This document shows, one piece after another, positions 25,649 to 34,522 of a DNA stretch of 64,000 bases. The translations under genes were made by a program, and so were the position numbers. Position 1 is the first letter of the stretch. Each line of letters begins with the position of its first letter. Source of the stretch: JAJDTT01 sp022827025 (GTDB lineage: Bacteria; Acidobacteriota; UBA6911; RPQK01; JAJDTT01); NCBI GenBank assembly GCA_965203535.1, contig OZ241897.1, positions 4,216,001 to 4,280,000 on the forward strand, read 5' to 3'. The notes beneath the pieces were generated by a model. The model saw only the letters and a program-made list of their open reading frames with translations. It made no database searches and was not told the origin of the DNA.

Positions 25649-25682
25649 GGCGGTGTCCTTGGTGGTGAACCTGTTCCGAAAC

Positions 25683-28600
25683 TCAGAAGTTGAGCCTGAG
25701 TGAGATCTGGACCTGCCGCGGCGGGAATGCCGAGGTGAACGAGAAAGGCTGCGTCACGGGGCCGATGCGCCCCTTGTAGGAGGAGGGAAGATCTTCCAGC
25801 GTCATCGTTCCCACCTCGCCGTTGACGTGCTTGAAGTTGGTGCGGTTGAGCAGGTTGAACGCCTCCACGACGATGTCCACGCTCTTCTCCTCCGCGAAGG
25901 TGACCCGGCGCTTCACGCGCATGTCGATGCTGAAAAAGTTGGGTCCGATCCCGACGTTGCGTCCCAGGCCCCAGGGCCGGTGGGTGTCGGTGTGACGGTC
26001 GCCCACGTTGTCGTGCCCCGCGTTGAGGTTGAAGGGGGCGAACGAGCGCGCCGAGAGAATGCCGGAAACGGTCAGGTCGCCGAACACGTTGTGTCCGAAT
26101 CCCCTTCCGCGGCCGGCTTTCCAGGGGAGTTTCCCCAGGGTGCGGACCACGAATCGGTGTCCCCGGTGGTAGGAGGAGAGGGCCATCTCCGCCCGCGCAT
26201 CCCATTGCAGGTGCGGTTGGAACGAGGAGTTGTAGTCGGTCATCTCGTCCATCGCCTTGCTCCAGGTGTGGTGGGCCGAGATCATGAAGCTGTTGGAAAC
26301 GCGCTTCTCAATTTGCAGGACCAGGGCGTGATAGAAGGAACTGGCCCAGCTCCCGTAGAGGTTGTCCTGCAGGATCTCCGGCCGGTGAAACCCGACGATG
26401 GGTCGTCCCTCCGCGTTGGTGCCGGCCTGGTAGATGTTGACGTCCAAAGGCCGGATGATGTGGACGCCGCGGTTGAAGTTGTAGCCGGCCGAAAGGGAGA
26501 ATCCGCCCGCTTCTCTCTGGATCTCGAGGCTGGCCTGTTGAGAGTAGGGGTTCACGATATCGTCGGCCACCGAGAACGCGACGCGCAACGGGAGGTCCCG
26601 CATGGGAGTGAGCCCGTGGATGGCCAGATCCTCCGCCCTGATCGGCCGTTTGCCGAGGATGCCCCGCGCCAAGGCCGTCTGATAGATCTCCGCCGAGCTG
26701 AGGGGTGCTCCGGTCAACGAACTGATGAAGCCGATGCCGGTCAGGGGGATGAAGGCTTGAAAGATCTGCTGGGATTCATCTGAGAGAAGATCGTGGATAT
26801 AGGTGATCTGACCGTCGATCCGGCCGTGGAAGATCCCGTAGCCGCCTCGCACCACGGTCTTGGCGTCAGGGCTCCAGGCGAATCCCATCCGCGGTCCGAA
26901 GTTGTTGTTGTCCCTGGGGAAATCCGATATGCGAAAGAGTTCGTAGCGCAACCCCAGAGTCAATAGGAACTTGGGGTGGATGCGCCACGAATCCTCCAGG
27001 AAGAATCCGTAGTTTTTCGCCCATCCGCGCCAATAGGGATTCCCGAAGCCCTGCTGATAGACGATGGGGAGGCCCAGTGCAAAAGCCTGGAGCGACGTGA
27101 TGGGTTCGTCGACGGCCTCCGCCAACTGCGGCCTGCCGGCCCCGATCAGCAATCCCTTGATCAGCGGGGAAACGGGAGAACCAAAGGAGCTGTCGATCAG
27201 TAACGAGAGGGGCACCGCCTCGCCGAAGATGAACCTGCCGCCGAAGAAGGTCTCCGACCGGACGCTGTCGTAGAAGGGATGTATGTCCGCACCGACCTTC
27301 ACCGTATGCCCTCCGTGGACGTAGGTGAAGTTCTGCCGGGCCTGGACCATCCGTTCGACGTTCCGGGTCGGGAGGATGAAGTCCCGTCCGAAATTGCCGA
27401 ATCCGCTGATGTCGATGGAGGGCCCGTGCGGGTCGGTGGGGTAGACGCCGAAGTCGTGGTACCCGACGCCCAACCAGGTTTCGCTGATCCATTCCGGACT
27501 GATCACCCAGTTGTTGCCCAGTCCGATGGTGAAATCGTTCGTGTCGTTGTTGCGTCCCCGGCTGCGGGCCACCAGCGAACCGAAATTGGTGTTCTGGCTG
27601 TTCTGTCCCGTCCAGTTTCCCCGGAAGAAGAGGTTGTGTCCGGGTCCCACCGCATGGTCGATGCGGGCGATGAACTGCTGCCGTTCTTCCGAGAAGGGGA
27701 AGACTCCGCTGTTGCTCTCGAACAATTGCACGACGTGGGGATGGTTTCCCGGAGTCAAGGCCTGGACGAGTTCCTTTGCCGCCGGGACCAGAAACGCCGG
27801 AACGGCGGGACTGGTGAGCAGATCGGCCAAGGCTTGCTGCGTGGGCTTTAACTGGTGGAGAAACGACCTGTCCTGGAGCAGGGGCACGAAAGACGACTCG
27901 TGACGGTCGAGGCGTTCGTACGCGGCGAAGAAGAACGTCCTGTCGCGCAGGATGGGTCCCCCGAATGAACCCCCGCTCTGGGCCCTGGTGTAGGCCGACT
28001 CGGACGGATCGAAGTAGTTTCGGGCCTGGAAATGGCGGTTGCGGAGCACACCGAAGATGGACCCGCGAAACTCGTTGGTCCCCCCCTTGGTGACGATGTT
28101 GACGGCGCCGCCGGGCGCACCGCCCAGTTCGGCGGAGAACGAATTGCGGTTGATCTGAAACTCCTGCACCGCCTCCTGGGTGATGGAGGAACGGACGGCT
28201 CCGGTGCCGTAGTTGTTGTTCAGGCCGTCGATGGTGAAGGTGTTGCCGCGGCCGCCGCCGCCCCCGATTCCCAGTCCGGACGCGGGCGTCGGGGCAATGC
28301 GGAAATCCCGGTCATCCGCCACGTAGTTCGAGTCCACCACTCCGGGCGTCAGGAGCGCCAGGTCCAGGTAGTCGCGGCGGTTGATGGGAAGGTCGTCGAT
28401 GCTGGCGGAATCGATATGGTTGGACTGCTGGGTCTTGTCGTGGCCGATCACGGTGCGGGTCGCTTCCGCGGTGATGACGACGGCCTCGGCGGCCACCACG
28501 ATCTCCGGAGAAAAGGTCTGGGTCTCTCCGACCAGCAGCTCCAAATCCTGGACCACGTAGGGAGCGAACCCCGGCAGCTCGAAACGGAGGGTATAGAGGC

Positions 28601-28871
28601 CCGGATCGATTCGGCTCAGGACGTATTCACCGAGATCCGAAGTCAGGGTTTCGCGGACCACGCCGCGGCCCTGATAGGTGGCGGTGACGGAGACGCCGGG
28701 GAGGACGGCCCGGGTTTCGTCATAGACGTAGCCGCGGATGGTGCCGCTGTCGGTCTGGGCGGGCAGTAGCACCACGACGGCGAGCAGAACCGCCGCCGCG
28801 ATCCCCGGCCGGCGCAGTGAGCGGCATAAGCGAGGAAGATCAGAGGAAGTAAGCAGGCTTCTGAGCGACAT
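25683..28871 (-). CDS. Oar-like TonB-dependent receptor with carboxypeptidase-regulatory domain
   Basis: 1062 residues. A signal region (RRPGIAAAVLLAVVVLLPAQ) precedes a CarboxypepD_reg domain (SGTIRGYVYDETRAVLPGVS), then a TonB-receptor plug (INRRDYLDLALLTPGVVDSN and GGAVNIVTKGGTNEFRGSIF) and a large 22-strand-type barrel with many aromatic/Gly blocks. The end LRLNF fits the aromatic C-terminus of barrel proteins. Such receptors import large or scarce substrates across the outer membrane and are expanded in Acidobacteriota. The substrate is unknown. It lies between two copies of a Tat lipoprotein-like gene, all minus strand with 26-35 bp gaps, consistent with one operon. Confidence 0.92.
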   Translation of the reverse strand: MSLRSLLTSSDLPRLCRSLRRPGIAAAVLLAVVVLLPAQTDSGTIRGYVYDETRAVLPGVSVTATYQGRGVVRETLTSDLGEYVLSRIDPGLYTLRFELPGFAPYVVQDLELLVGETQTFSPEIVVAAEAVVITAEATRTVIGHDKTQQSNHIDSASIDDLPINRRDYLDLALLTPGVVDSNYVADDRDFRIAPTPASGLGIGGGGGRGNTFTIDGLNNNYGTGAVRSSITQEAVQEFQINRNSFSAELGGAPGGAVNIVTKGGTNEFRGSIFGVLRNRHFQARNYFDPSESAYTRAQSGGSFGGPILRDRTFFFAAYERLDRHESSFVPLLQDRSFLHQLKPTQQALADLLTSPAVPAFLVPAAKELVQALTPGNHPHVVQLFESNSGVFPFSEERQQFIARIDHAVGPGHNLFFRGNWTGQNSQNTNFGSLVARSRGRNNDTNDFTIGLGNNWVISPEWISETWLGVGYHDFGVYPTDPHGPSIDISGFGNFGRDFILPTRNVERMVQARQNFTYVHGGHTVKVGADIHPFYDSVRSETFFGGRFIFGEAVPLSLLIDSSFGSPVSPLIKGLLIGAGRPQLAEAVDEPITSLQAFALGLPIVYQQGFGNPYWRGWAKNYGFFLEDSWRIHPKFLLTLGLRYELFRISDFPRDNNNFGPRMGFAWSPDAKTVVRGGYGIFHGRIDGQITYIHDLLSDESQQIFQAFIPLTGIGFISSLTGAPLSSAEIYQTALARGILGKRPIRAEDLAIHGLTPMRDLPLRVAFSVADDIVNPYSQQASLEIQREAGGFSLSAGYNFNRGVHIIRPLDVNIYQAGTNAEGRPIVGFHRPEILQDNLYGSWASSFYHALVLQIEKRVSNSFMISAHHTWSKAMDEMTDYNSSFQPHLQWDARAEMALSSYHRGHRFVVRTLGKLPWKAGRGRGFGHNVFGDLTVSGILSARSFAPFNLNAGHDNVGDRHTDTHRPWGLGRNVGIGPNFFSIDMRVKRRVTFAEEKSVDIVVEAFNLLNRTNFKHVNGEVGTMTLEDLPSSYKGRIGPVTQPFSFTSAFPPRQVQISLRLNF

Positions 28872-28896
28872 GATGTGAATCTCCCGAATGAATCAA

Positions 28897-29802
28897 CTAG
28901 GCAATTCCGGCCAGCAGCGTATTTCGGGCCGCATGGACTCGGACCTTGGAGTAATGAAGAACTTGGCAGAGCTCCCGGCCGTCATCGTCCAGGACCGGCA
29001 CCGGCTGCCGCAGAATGAACTCGGCCAGATCCGGAGCCTTGTGGTTGAACGCGACATGGGCCATCTCCAGCCGATCGATGGCGGAGGTCTGATCCAAGTC
29101 GAAATCGGGGACCAGGAGAGGTCCCGTATCGATCTGGTAGGAGTTGTCCTTGGGCATGAAGTTCATGGTCTTGATGGGATATTCGATGACGTAACGCGAC
29201 GGAAGCCGGGGGTCCTTGATCTCGGTTCGGCCCACCAGGGGATGATTGGCCGCCGTCGCCTCGTTGACCTCGGCAGGCGTTCGTAGAACCCGTGTGTCCG
29301 GGAAGGTCACGACATCGATGACCAGGGACCGATAACTGTCTTTCACCAATCTTCCAACCGGCCGTCTCCCCCCGTAGGTCATCGCCTTGCCGACGCTCCG
29401 CTGCTGTTCCAGGGAATAGATCACGCGATACTCGGCGCTGGGGATCTGGAAGAGGCGGTCCTCCTTGTAGACGCGTTCGGTCCGGCAGGGCTGGATCAGA
29501 ACGAACCGCTCGCTGCCGCCGCCGGAATCGTCGATGACGTCGATCATGGCGTCCAACTGGATCCGGGCGATGTTCCCGAAGGGGATGTCGTGCTTCTCGG
29601 TATAGGCCGGGGGAGGATAGTCCCAGGTCATGAAGGAGGCCTGGAAATTGCAGGCCTCCGGTCCGCTCCCGCCGCTGCCGGTCGAGGACTCCGTCGGCGG
29701 CGCGCCGCAGGCCATGGGAAGAATCCAGCCGCCGCCGGCCAGAACCATTCCCAGTTCCCGTTGAAAGCGCCGTCGCGTGGGTCGACTCGAAAGGGCGGTC
29801 AT
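28897..29802 (-). CDS. Tat-type exported lipoprotein-like protein, copy A
   Basis: 301 residues, close paralogue of 24749-25648. The N-terminus has RPTRRRFQRELGMVLAGGGW and a Cys in MACGAPPTE. The same mature blocks occur (NFQASFMTWDYPPPAYTEKH, ARIQLDAMIDVIDDSGG, PCRTERVYKEDRLFQIPSAE). Function unknown. It is the first gene of a minus-strand set that continues with the TonB-dependent receptor 26 bp downstream. The upstream 240 bp separate it from the divergent enolase-superfamily gene. The two copies differ most at the N-terminus and near the linker, so they are an older duplication or under divergent pressure. Confidence 0.75.
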   Translation of the reverse strand: MTALSSRPTRRRFQRELGMVLAGGGWILPMACGAPPTESSTGSGGSGPEACNFQASFMTWDYPPPAYTEKHDIPFGNIARIQLDAMIDVIDDSGGGSERFVLIQPCRTERVYKEDRLFQIPSAEYRVIYSLEQQRSVGKAMTYGGRRPVGRLVKDSYRSLVIDVVTFPDTRVLRTPAEVNEATAANHPLVGRTEIKDPRLPSRYVIEYPIKTMNFMPKDNSYQIDTGPLLVPDFDLDQTSAIDRLEMAHVAFNHKAPDLAEFILRQPVPVLDDDGRELCQVLHYSKVRVHAARNTLLAGIA

Positions 29803-30041
29803 CTCGGTGGCAATGCGATCTTGAAACCGTCGTTACCGTATCGCGTAGGACTCATCGTACCACGGGCGAATGACGCATCCCACCACCGCGGGCGGCGCGG
29901 AACCGACAGGGAAAAAAGATCTGCGCTCCAGGAGGATGGAAGCTCCGGGACCAGCGGCCGCCCGGGCTACCCGGCCCTGTCGGCGGCCCGTGGCGACTTT
30001 CGGCGCGGACTGCTATGGTGCCCGGGCAAGGAGCCTCTCAG

Positions 30042-31142
30042 ATGAAGATCACCGATGTGACCGTACAGTGCTATGCCTGGCCGCGCCCCCGGCCCATCAG
30101 CAACGGCAAATACACCTATGCCACGGTGCGGCTGAACCTGGTCCGCGTGTACACCGACAAGGGGCTCTACGGTGTGGGTTGGGCGGGAGGTCCCGGCTTG
30201 TCGGCACCCATGACCATCGCGCTGGTGGAGCATTTCAAGGAAGCCCTGATCGGAGAGGATCCGTTCAATTACCGCCGGATCTGGGAGAACATGTGGCTGC
30301 CCAAGGTGGTGGGCCGCCGGGGGTTGACCACCTGGATCATCAGCGCCGTGGACATCGCGCTCTGGGACCTGATGGGAAAGACCCTCGGGAAGCCGGTTCA
30401 CAAGCTTCTGGGAGGGTTCCGCGACCGGATTCCCACCTACGTCGCCGGCGGCTATTACGAGGAGGGAAAGGGCCTCCGCGAGTTGGCCCAGGAGATGGAG
30501 GAGAGCCTGGAGCTGGGCGCCCGGGCGGTGAAGATGAAGATCGGCGGAGTGGAGATCAACCAGGACGTGGAGCGGGTTCGGGTCGTGCGCGAGACCATCG
30601 GGCCGGACGTCAAGTTGATGGTCGACGCCAACAACGCCTACGTGGCCTACCAGGCCGTTGAGATCGCCAGGAAGATGGAACCCTACGACGTCTTCTGGTT
30701 CGAGGAGCCGGTGGCCCCGGACGATTACGAGGGACACGCCCGGGTCGCCCGATCCAGCTCTATTCCCGTGGCCACGGGAGAGAACGAATATACGCGCTAC
30801 GGCTTCCGCGACCTGATCCAGCACGGTTCGGCGTCCATTCTCAACGCCGACGCCCAGATCCTGGGCGGAATCACCGAGTTCATGAACGTGGCCTCCCTGG
30901 CGGCGGCCCACGACCTGCACGTCGCCCCCCACGGGGCCCAGGAGGTGCACATCCACCTGGTGGCCGCCATTCCCAACGGCCTGATCCTGGAGTTCTACCG
31001 CGAAACGGTGAACCCGTTGCACGGGCAGATATTCGAGGAATCGCTGACCCTGGACGACGACGGTTGCGTGAGCGTTCCCCAGACCCCGGGACTGGGCATG
31101 GTGCCGAACTGGGAGGTGCTGGAACCGTACCGGGTGGCCTGA
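30042..31142 (+). CDS. Mandelate racemase / muconate lactonizing enzyme family protein (enolase superfamily)
   Basis: 366 residues with the two-domain MR/MLE layout. Active-site blocks are visible: Lys-x-Lys in VKMKIGG (about 164-166), metal ligands Asp in VDANNAY (about 195), Glu in FEEPV (about 221) and Glu in TGENEYT (about 247), and the general-base His in VAPHGAQE (about 297). Together these fit a sugar-acid dehydratase of the mandelate racemase subgroup, but the substrate is not predictable from sequence alone. The start at 30042 has AAGGAG at 8 bp. Divergent from the receptor operon; a neighbour role in carbohydrate use is inference. Confidence 0.9.
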   Translation: MKITDVTVQCYAWPRPRPISNGKYTYATVRLNLVRVYTDKGLYGVGWAGGPGLSAPMTIALVEHFKEALIGEDPFNYRRIWENMWLPKVVGRRGLTTWIISAVDIALWDLMGKTLGKPVHKLLGGFRDRIPTYVAGGYYEEGKGLRELAQEMEESLELGARAVKMKIGGVEINQDVERVRVVRETIGPDVKLMVDANNAYVAYQAVEIARKMEPYDVFWFEEPVAPDDYEGHARVARSSSIPVATGENEYTRYGFRDLIQHGSASILNADAQILGGITEFMNVASLAAAHDLHVAPHGAQEVHIHLVAAIPNGLILEFYRETVNPLHGQIFEESLTLDDDGCVSVPQTPGLGMVPNWEVLEPYRVA

Positions 31143-31181
31143 CCGCGGCGAGGGCCGGCCGCTACGGAAGCCGTACCGCGC

Positions 31182-31712
31182 CTACCTGGCGGGTTTCTTC
31201 ATCCGAGTTTGCGTGGATCGCACATCCAGCAGCACTTTGCCGGTGCTGTCCTTCATGAGCACCGTCGATTCGTATTTCCCGTCGCTGATGAATCGATCCA
31301 CGATGCTTCCCTTGAGGCCGGCGCCGAAGTCGATGTACTCCCAGGTCATGGTGGAAGATTCTGCGTCCCACCCGCCGATCCAGAAGCTGTTGGAGCCGTC
31401 GGACGAAAAGACCCACTTGTGGTACTTGCCGCTCCTGGGTTCAAAGCGCTGGAGCTCGCGGGTTTCATATTCTCCGGTCCGGCTGGAAATCTCTTGGTGC
31501 CGGCCGTTCAAAATCCACTCGGCCTTCGCGGTTCCTGACAGTTCCCTGGCCTTGGGCGACCAGGCCGCCGGCTTGAATTCGACTTGGGATTTCCATGATC
31601 CCAGCCATGCACCCAAGACCTTATCGTCGGCTGCTGCCGACGCCGATTCTATGGCGGTCGTGTACGCCGTCAACAATACGACTACCGCCAGCGCTACCGG
31701 CGCGCGTCTCAT
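31182..31712 (-). CDS. Small exported protein, DUF1579-like
   Basis: 176 residues with a signal peptide (VALAVVVLLTAYTTAIESAS). The mature part has WLGSWKSQVEFKPAAWSPK, then KAEWILNGRHQEISSRTGEY and SFWIGGWDAESSTMTWEYID, a beta-barrel-like pattern of the DUF1579 type. The function is unknown. It lies 12 bp downstream of the ABC permease gene on the same strand, so it may be co-transcribed with the transporter. Confidence 0.6.
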   Translation of the reverse strand: MRRAPVALAVVVLLTAYTTAIESASAAADDKVLGAWLGSWKSQVEFKPAAWSPKARELSGTAKAEWILNGRHQEISSRTGEYETRELQRFEPRSGKYHKWVFSSDGSNSFWIGGWDAESSTMTWEYIDFGAGLKGSIVDRFISDGKYESTVLMKDSTGKVLLDVRSTQTRMKKPAR

Positions 31713-31724
31713 GTGTGCTCCAAT

Positions 31725-33407
31725 CTACTCCGTTTTCGGTTGGACGAACGCGAGAAACTGTCCCACTGCACCCGGATTCAGGCTGCGCCGTACGCGGGAC
31801 TCGAAATCGGCCAGCGTCGCCCTCGTCAGAAAGCAGGCCCCGACACTCACGATGATCGTCACGGCGGCAACCGCCACGACGGATCGGAACACGAGGTACT
31901 GGATTCCGACGGCGGCACTGACGACCAAGAGGTAAATCATCGTCATCGCTGACGTTACCACCTGACGAGCGGGCGGCGTCTGTTTTCCGAAGGGGAGTCC
32001 GTCGATCAGCCTCAGGCCGACGGCCAGATACAGCGAGGTGACGGCGCTGCTGAAAGCAATGAACCACAGGGCATCGCTGACGCCCCAGGACCAAGCCAGC
32101 ATGAGTAGCCAGAAGGCATGGGGAAGGGCTACCAGTAACAACCAGAGGCCGGCATGGATTCCCCTGACGTATGGACGGAAGGACGTATCCGGCACGATGG
32201 CAAACGACCAGACGGCTTTGTAGTCGTTGCCATAGGCCAGGTAAAGGCAACTCAAAAAGACGATCAGTCCGATCAGATGAGGCAGAAAGTGGGTGAAGGC
32301 AAACTCCGATGAAAATGGAGTGACCTCCCGGCCCGCAAAGAGCAGGGCTACAAGAAACACAATCACATAAGCGGCGTTCAACGCCATGTTCTTCCGGAAC
32401 TGCCAATCCCTCATCATCATGGTACTCAGATACTCATAACCGGCGCGCCCCGCCTGACCGCCGGCAAACCGTGCGATCCATGGACCGGGCTTCCATCGCT
32501 TCCGTCCTCGCCGGCCTACCCTGGCGCCGGAATGCATCAGACTCGATGTCCGGACCAGGTGATCCACGGAGAGTGCCCGCAGACCTGGTACGACGGCGAC
32601 CGTCATGATTGCAAAGCCTGTCGCAGCCAGCACGGCCGGGAGTCCCCCGGGGACCCCGTCGCCGATTCCGAGCCAGGCTTCCGGCAGTTCGATGGACATG
32701 GCCCAATCCCACAGTTCATTCATCCACGCACCCAAGAACTGAAAACCCGCCACCATTGACATGGGGATGACCTGGACCATGGCCGCGGCCGCCTTGAGAC
32801 GCCGGACGGGAACAAAGCGCACCAGCCACCCGAAGAGGCTGCAACAGAGGAAACCGACCAACAGCCCCACCCCGAGGGCCGCCAGAAGATGCATGATGGG
32901 ATAAACGAATGGCAGGAACCCTTCACCGCTGGGACCGAGAAGGGGGACGAGCGCCGGGAGGCCGTTGACCCCCACCACGGCGTAGACGACGATCCTGATC
33001 AGGTGTGTCAGCTTGGCGGCCAGCCAAGTGGGGCCGTTGACCGGCTGATGGGCCAGAATCAGTCCCTCGACCGGGTTCACGAGTCCCTCGGCGATCTCGG
33101 GGATCAGAAGCATGCTGAGCTGGAAAGCGGTGAGCGCGAGAAAGACCAGGAGGTAAACTGCGGCGCTGGTGCCGGAAGCTCCCATCAAAACGCCCAATAT
33201 CCCGGAAATAACGAACCAGACGATGGTGAGCGTACGCATGGAATAGGCATCGGAACCCATGCGAGCCACTTCCTGCCGCTTGCCGAGCGTTTCGAACAGC
33301 TCGACCAGGATCCAGTATCGGTGGGGCTCGATTCCGCATCGTCGCAGCAGCGCGGAGAATTCCCGACCGTGGAAGATCCGTCCGGCCAGCCGGCGAATGG
33401 CCTTCAT
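31725..33407 (-). CDS. ABC exporter permease-like membrane protein
   Basis: 560 residues with many hydrophobic segments (VWFVISGILGVLMGASGTSA, LLAALGVGLLVGFLCCSLFG, WLLLVALPHAFWLLMLAWSW and others). It is encoded immediately downstream of an ABC ATPase gene. Its charged N-terminal 50 residues are soluble. No named family was recognised; by context it is the membrane half of an ABC-2-like exporter. The start at 33407 has AAGG about 8 bp upstream; a GTG at 33420-33422 overlaps the ATPase stop (GTGA) and is an equally plausible coupled start. Substrate unknown. Confidence 0.75.
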   Translation of the reverse strand: MKAIRRLAGRIFHGREFSALLRRCGIEPHRYWILVELFETLGKRQEVARMGSDAYSMRTLTIVWFVISGILGVLMGASGTSAAVYLLVFLALTAFQLSMLLIPEIAEGLVNPVEGLILAHQPVNGPTWLAAKLTHLIRIVVYAVVGVNGLPALVPLLGPSGEGFLPFVYPIMHLLAALGVGLLVGFLCCSLFGWLVRFVPVRRLKAAAAMVQVIPMSMVAGFQFLGAWMNELWDWAMSIELPEAWLGIGDGVPGGLPAVLAATGFAIMTVAVVPGLRALSVDHLVRTSSLMHSGARVGRRGRKRWKPGPWIARFAGGQAGRAGYEYLSTMMMRDWQFRKNMALNAAYVIVFLVALLFAGREVTPFSSEFAFTHFLPHLIGLIVFLSCLYLAYGNDYKAVWSFAIVPDTSFRPYVRGIHAGLWLLLVALPHAFWLLMLAWSWGVSDALWFIAFSSAVTSLYLAVGLRLIDGLPFGKQTPPARQVVTSAMTMIYLLVVSAAVGIQYLVFRSVVAVAAVTIIVSVGACFLTRATLADFESRVRRSLNPGAVGQFLAFVQPKTE

Positions 33408-33418
33408 GAGGAGCGCCT

Positions 33419-34243
33419 TCACGACCGGAGAACCTCGATGATTTCGGAAACGCCGCTCATCGTCTCTTCTGCATGGGTCAGTTGGCGAAAGACGTCTTCC
33501 AGGCGGTCCCCCTTGGTGGAGGCCTTCAGCGCTTCCAGCGACCCGTCCGCGATGAGACGGCCTTCGTGGATGATCAGGGCGCGGTCGCACACGCGCTCCA
33601 CCACGTCGAGCACGTGGGAGCTGTAGAGTACGGTCTTGCCTTCGGCAGCCAGCGCGGCGATCAGGTCCCGAACCAACAGTCCGGCGTTGACGTCCAGACC
33701 GGAGAGAGGCTCGTCCAGCATCAACACGTCGGGATTGTGCAGCAGGGCGGCGCTCAGGAGCACCTTCTGGCGCATGCCCTTGGAGTAACCGTCCAAGCGT
33801 CGCAGGCGGACTCCCGCCAGGTCGAAGTGCTCGAGGAATCGGGAGTGCTCGAGGAATCGGGCGATTCGGGTCTGGAGCAACTCTTCCGGCACTTCCTGCA
33901 GGCGGCCCATGAGCTCCAGGAATTCCTGTCCCGACAGGCTTTCGAAGAGCGCCGCGGCTTCGGGAACGTATCCGATCCGTTTCTTGGCCTCCACCGCCTC
34001 GCCGGGCATGGAATAGCCGGCGACGCGAACCGATCCTCCGTCTGGCGAAAGGATGCCCGTCAGGACCTTGATGGTCGTGCTCTTGCCGACACCGTTGGGT
34101 CCCAGCAGCCCCACCACTTCGCCCTTACCCAGGGCAAACGACAGCCCGTGCAGGACCCGGTTGCTCCCATAACTGAACGTCAGGCCGTCTACGGCGACGG
34201 TCGAGTCAAGATCGGGATTTCGGTCTGAGGTTTGTGAACTCAT
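33419..34243 (-). CDS. ABC transporter ATP-binding protein
   Basis: 274 residues. Walker A GPNGVGKS (48-55), signature-like YSKGMRQK (153-160, replacing the usual LSGGQ), Walker B VLMLDEP (173-179) and a following SGLD D-loop are visible, typical of ABC-2 exporters of the CcmA/NatA kind. An 18-bp tandem duplication (33826-33861) adds six residues (RFLEHS/RFLEHF) in the helical subdomain just before the signature motif. The start at 34243 is chosen because the upstream frame has no conserved sequence; the ribosome site is weak. It pairs with the downstream permease gene. Confidence 0.88.
   Translation of the reverse strand: MSSQTSDRNPDLDSTVAVDGLTFSYGSNRVLHGLSFALGKGEVVGLLGPNGVGKSTTIKVLTGILSPDGGSVRVAGYSMPGEAVEAKKRIGYVPEAAALFESLSGQEFLELMGRLQEVPEELLQTRIARFLEHSRFLEHFDLAGVRLRRLDGYSKGMRQKVLLSAALLHNPDVLMLDEPLSGLDVNAGLLVRDLIAALAAEGKTVLYSSHVLDVVERVCDRALIIHEGRLIADGSLEALKASTKGDRLEDVFRQLTHAEETMSGVSEIIEVLRS
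33826..33861. repeat. Two perfect 18-bp tandem units inside the ABC ATPase gene
   Basis: Units at 33826-33843 and 33844-33861 are identical (AGTGCTCGAGGAATCGGG). They duplicate six codons without breaking the frame. Confidence 0.95.
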
Positions 34244-34502
34244 CAATCGGGCGAAGCGAGAACCACGGGTTGACGCAGCCGCGCAGGCTCCTCGGATCAA
34301 AAGTATCGAGTTGGCCGGGTCCGTACATGGTGTAAGCCAAACCCGCGGAGTGCCCGTCAACATTCCGTGGACCCATTCCACACGAATCCGACCACCGACG
34401 CTCGAAGGTCAGAAACCTCGACATTGCTCCTGAGGCAACTGGAGCCTACAAGTGCCGATTTCAGTTCCTGTACTTGTGGGGCAGAATTGATTCATGGCTG
34501 AC

Positions 34503-34522
34503 GCGACGAATTCATTCGTCGC
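34503..34522. repeat. Small hairpin at a gene end
   Basis: GCGACGAAT and ATTCGTCGC form a 9-bp stem with a 2-base loop. It spans the stop codon of the 240-residue hypothetical gene, so the protein's last residues come from the hairpin. It may act as a terminator, though no T-run follows. Confidence 0.7.
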
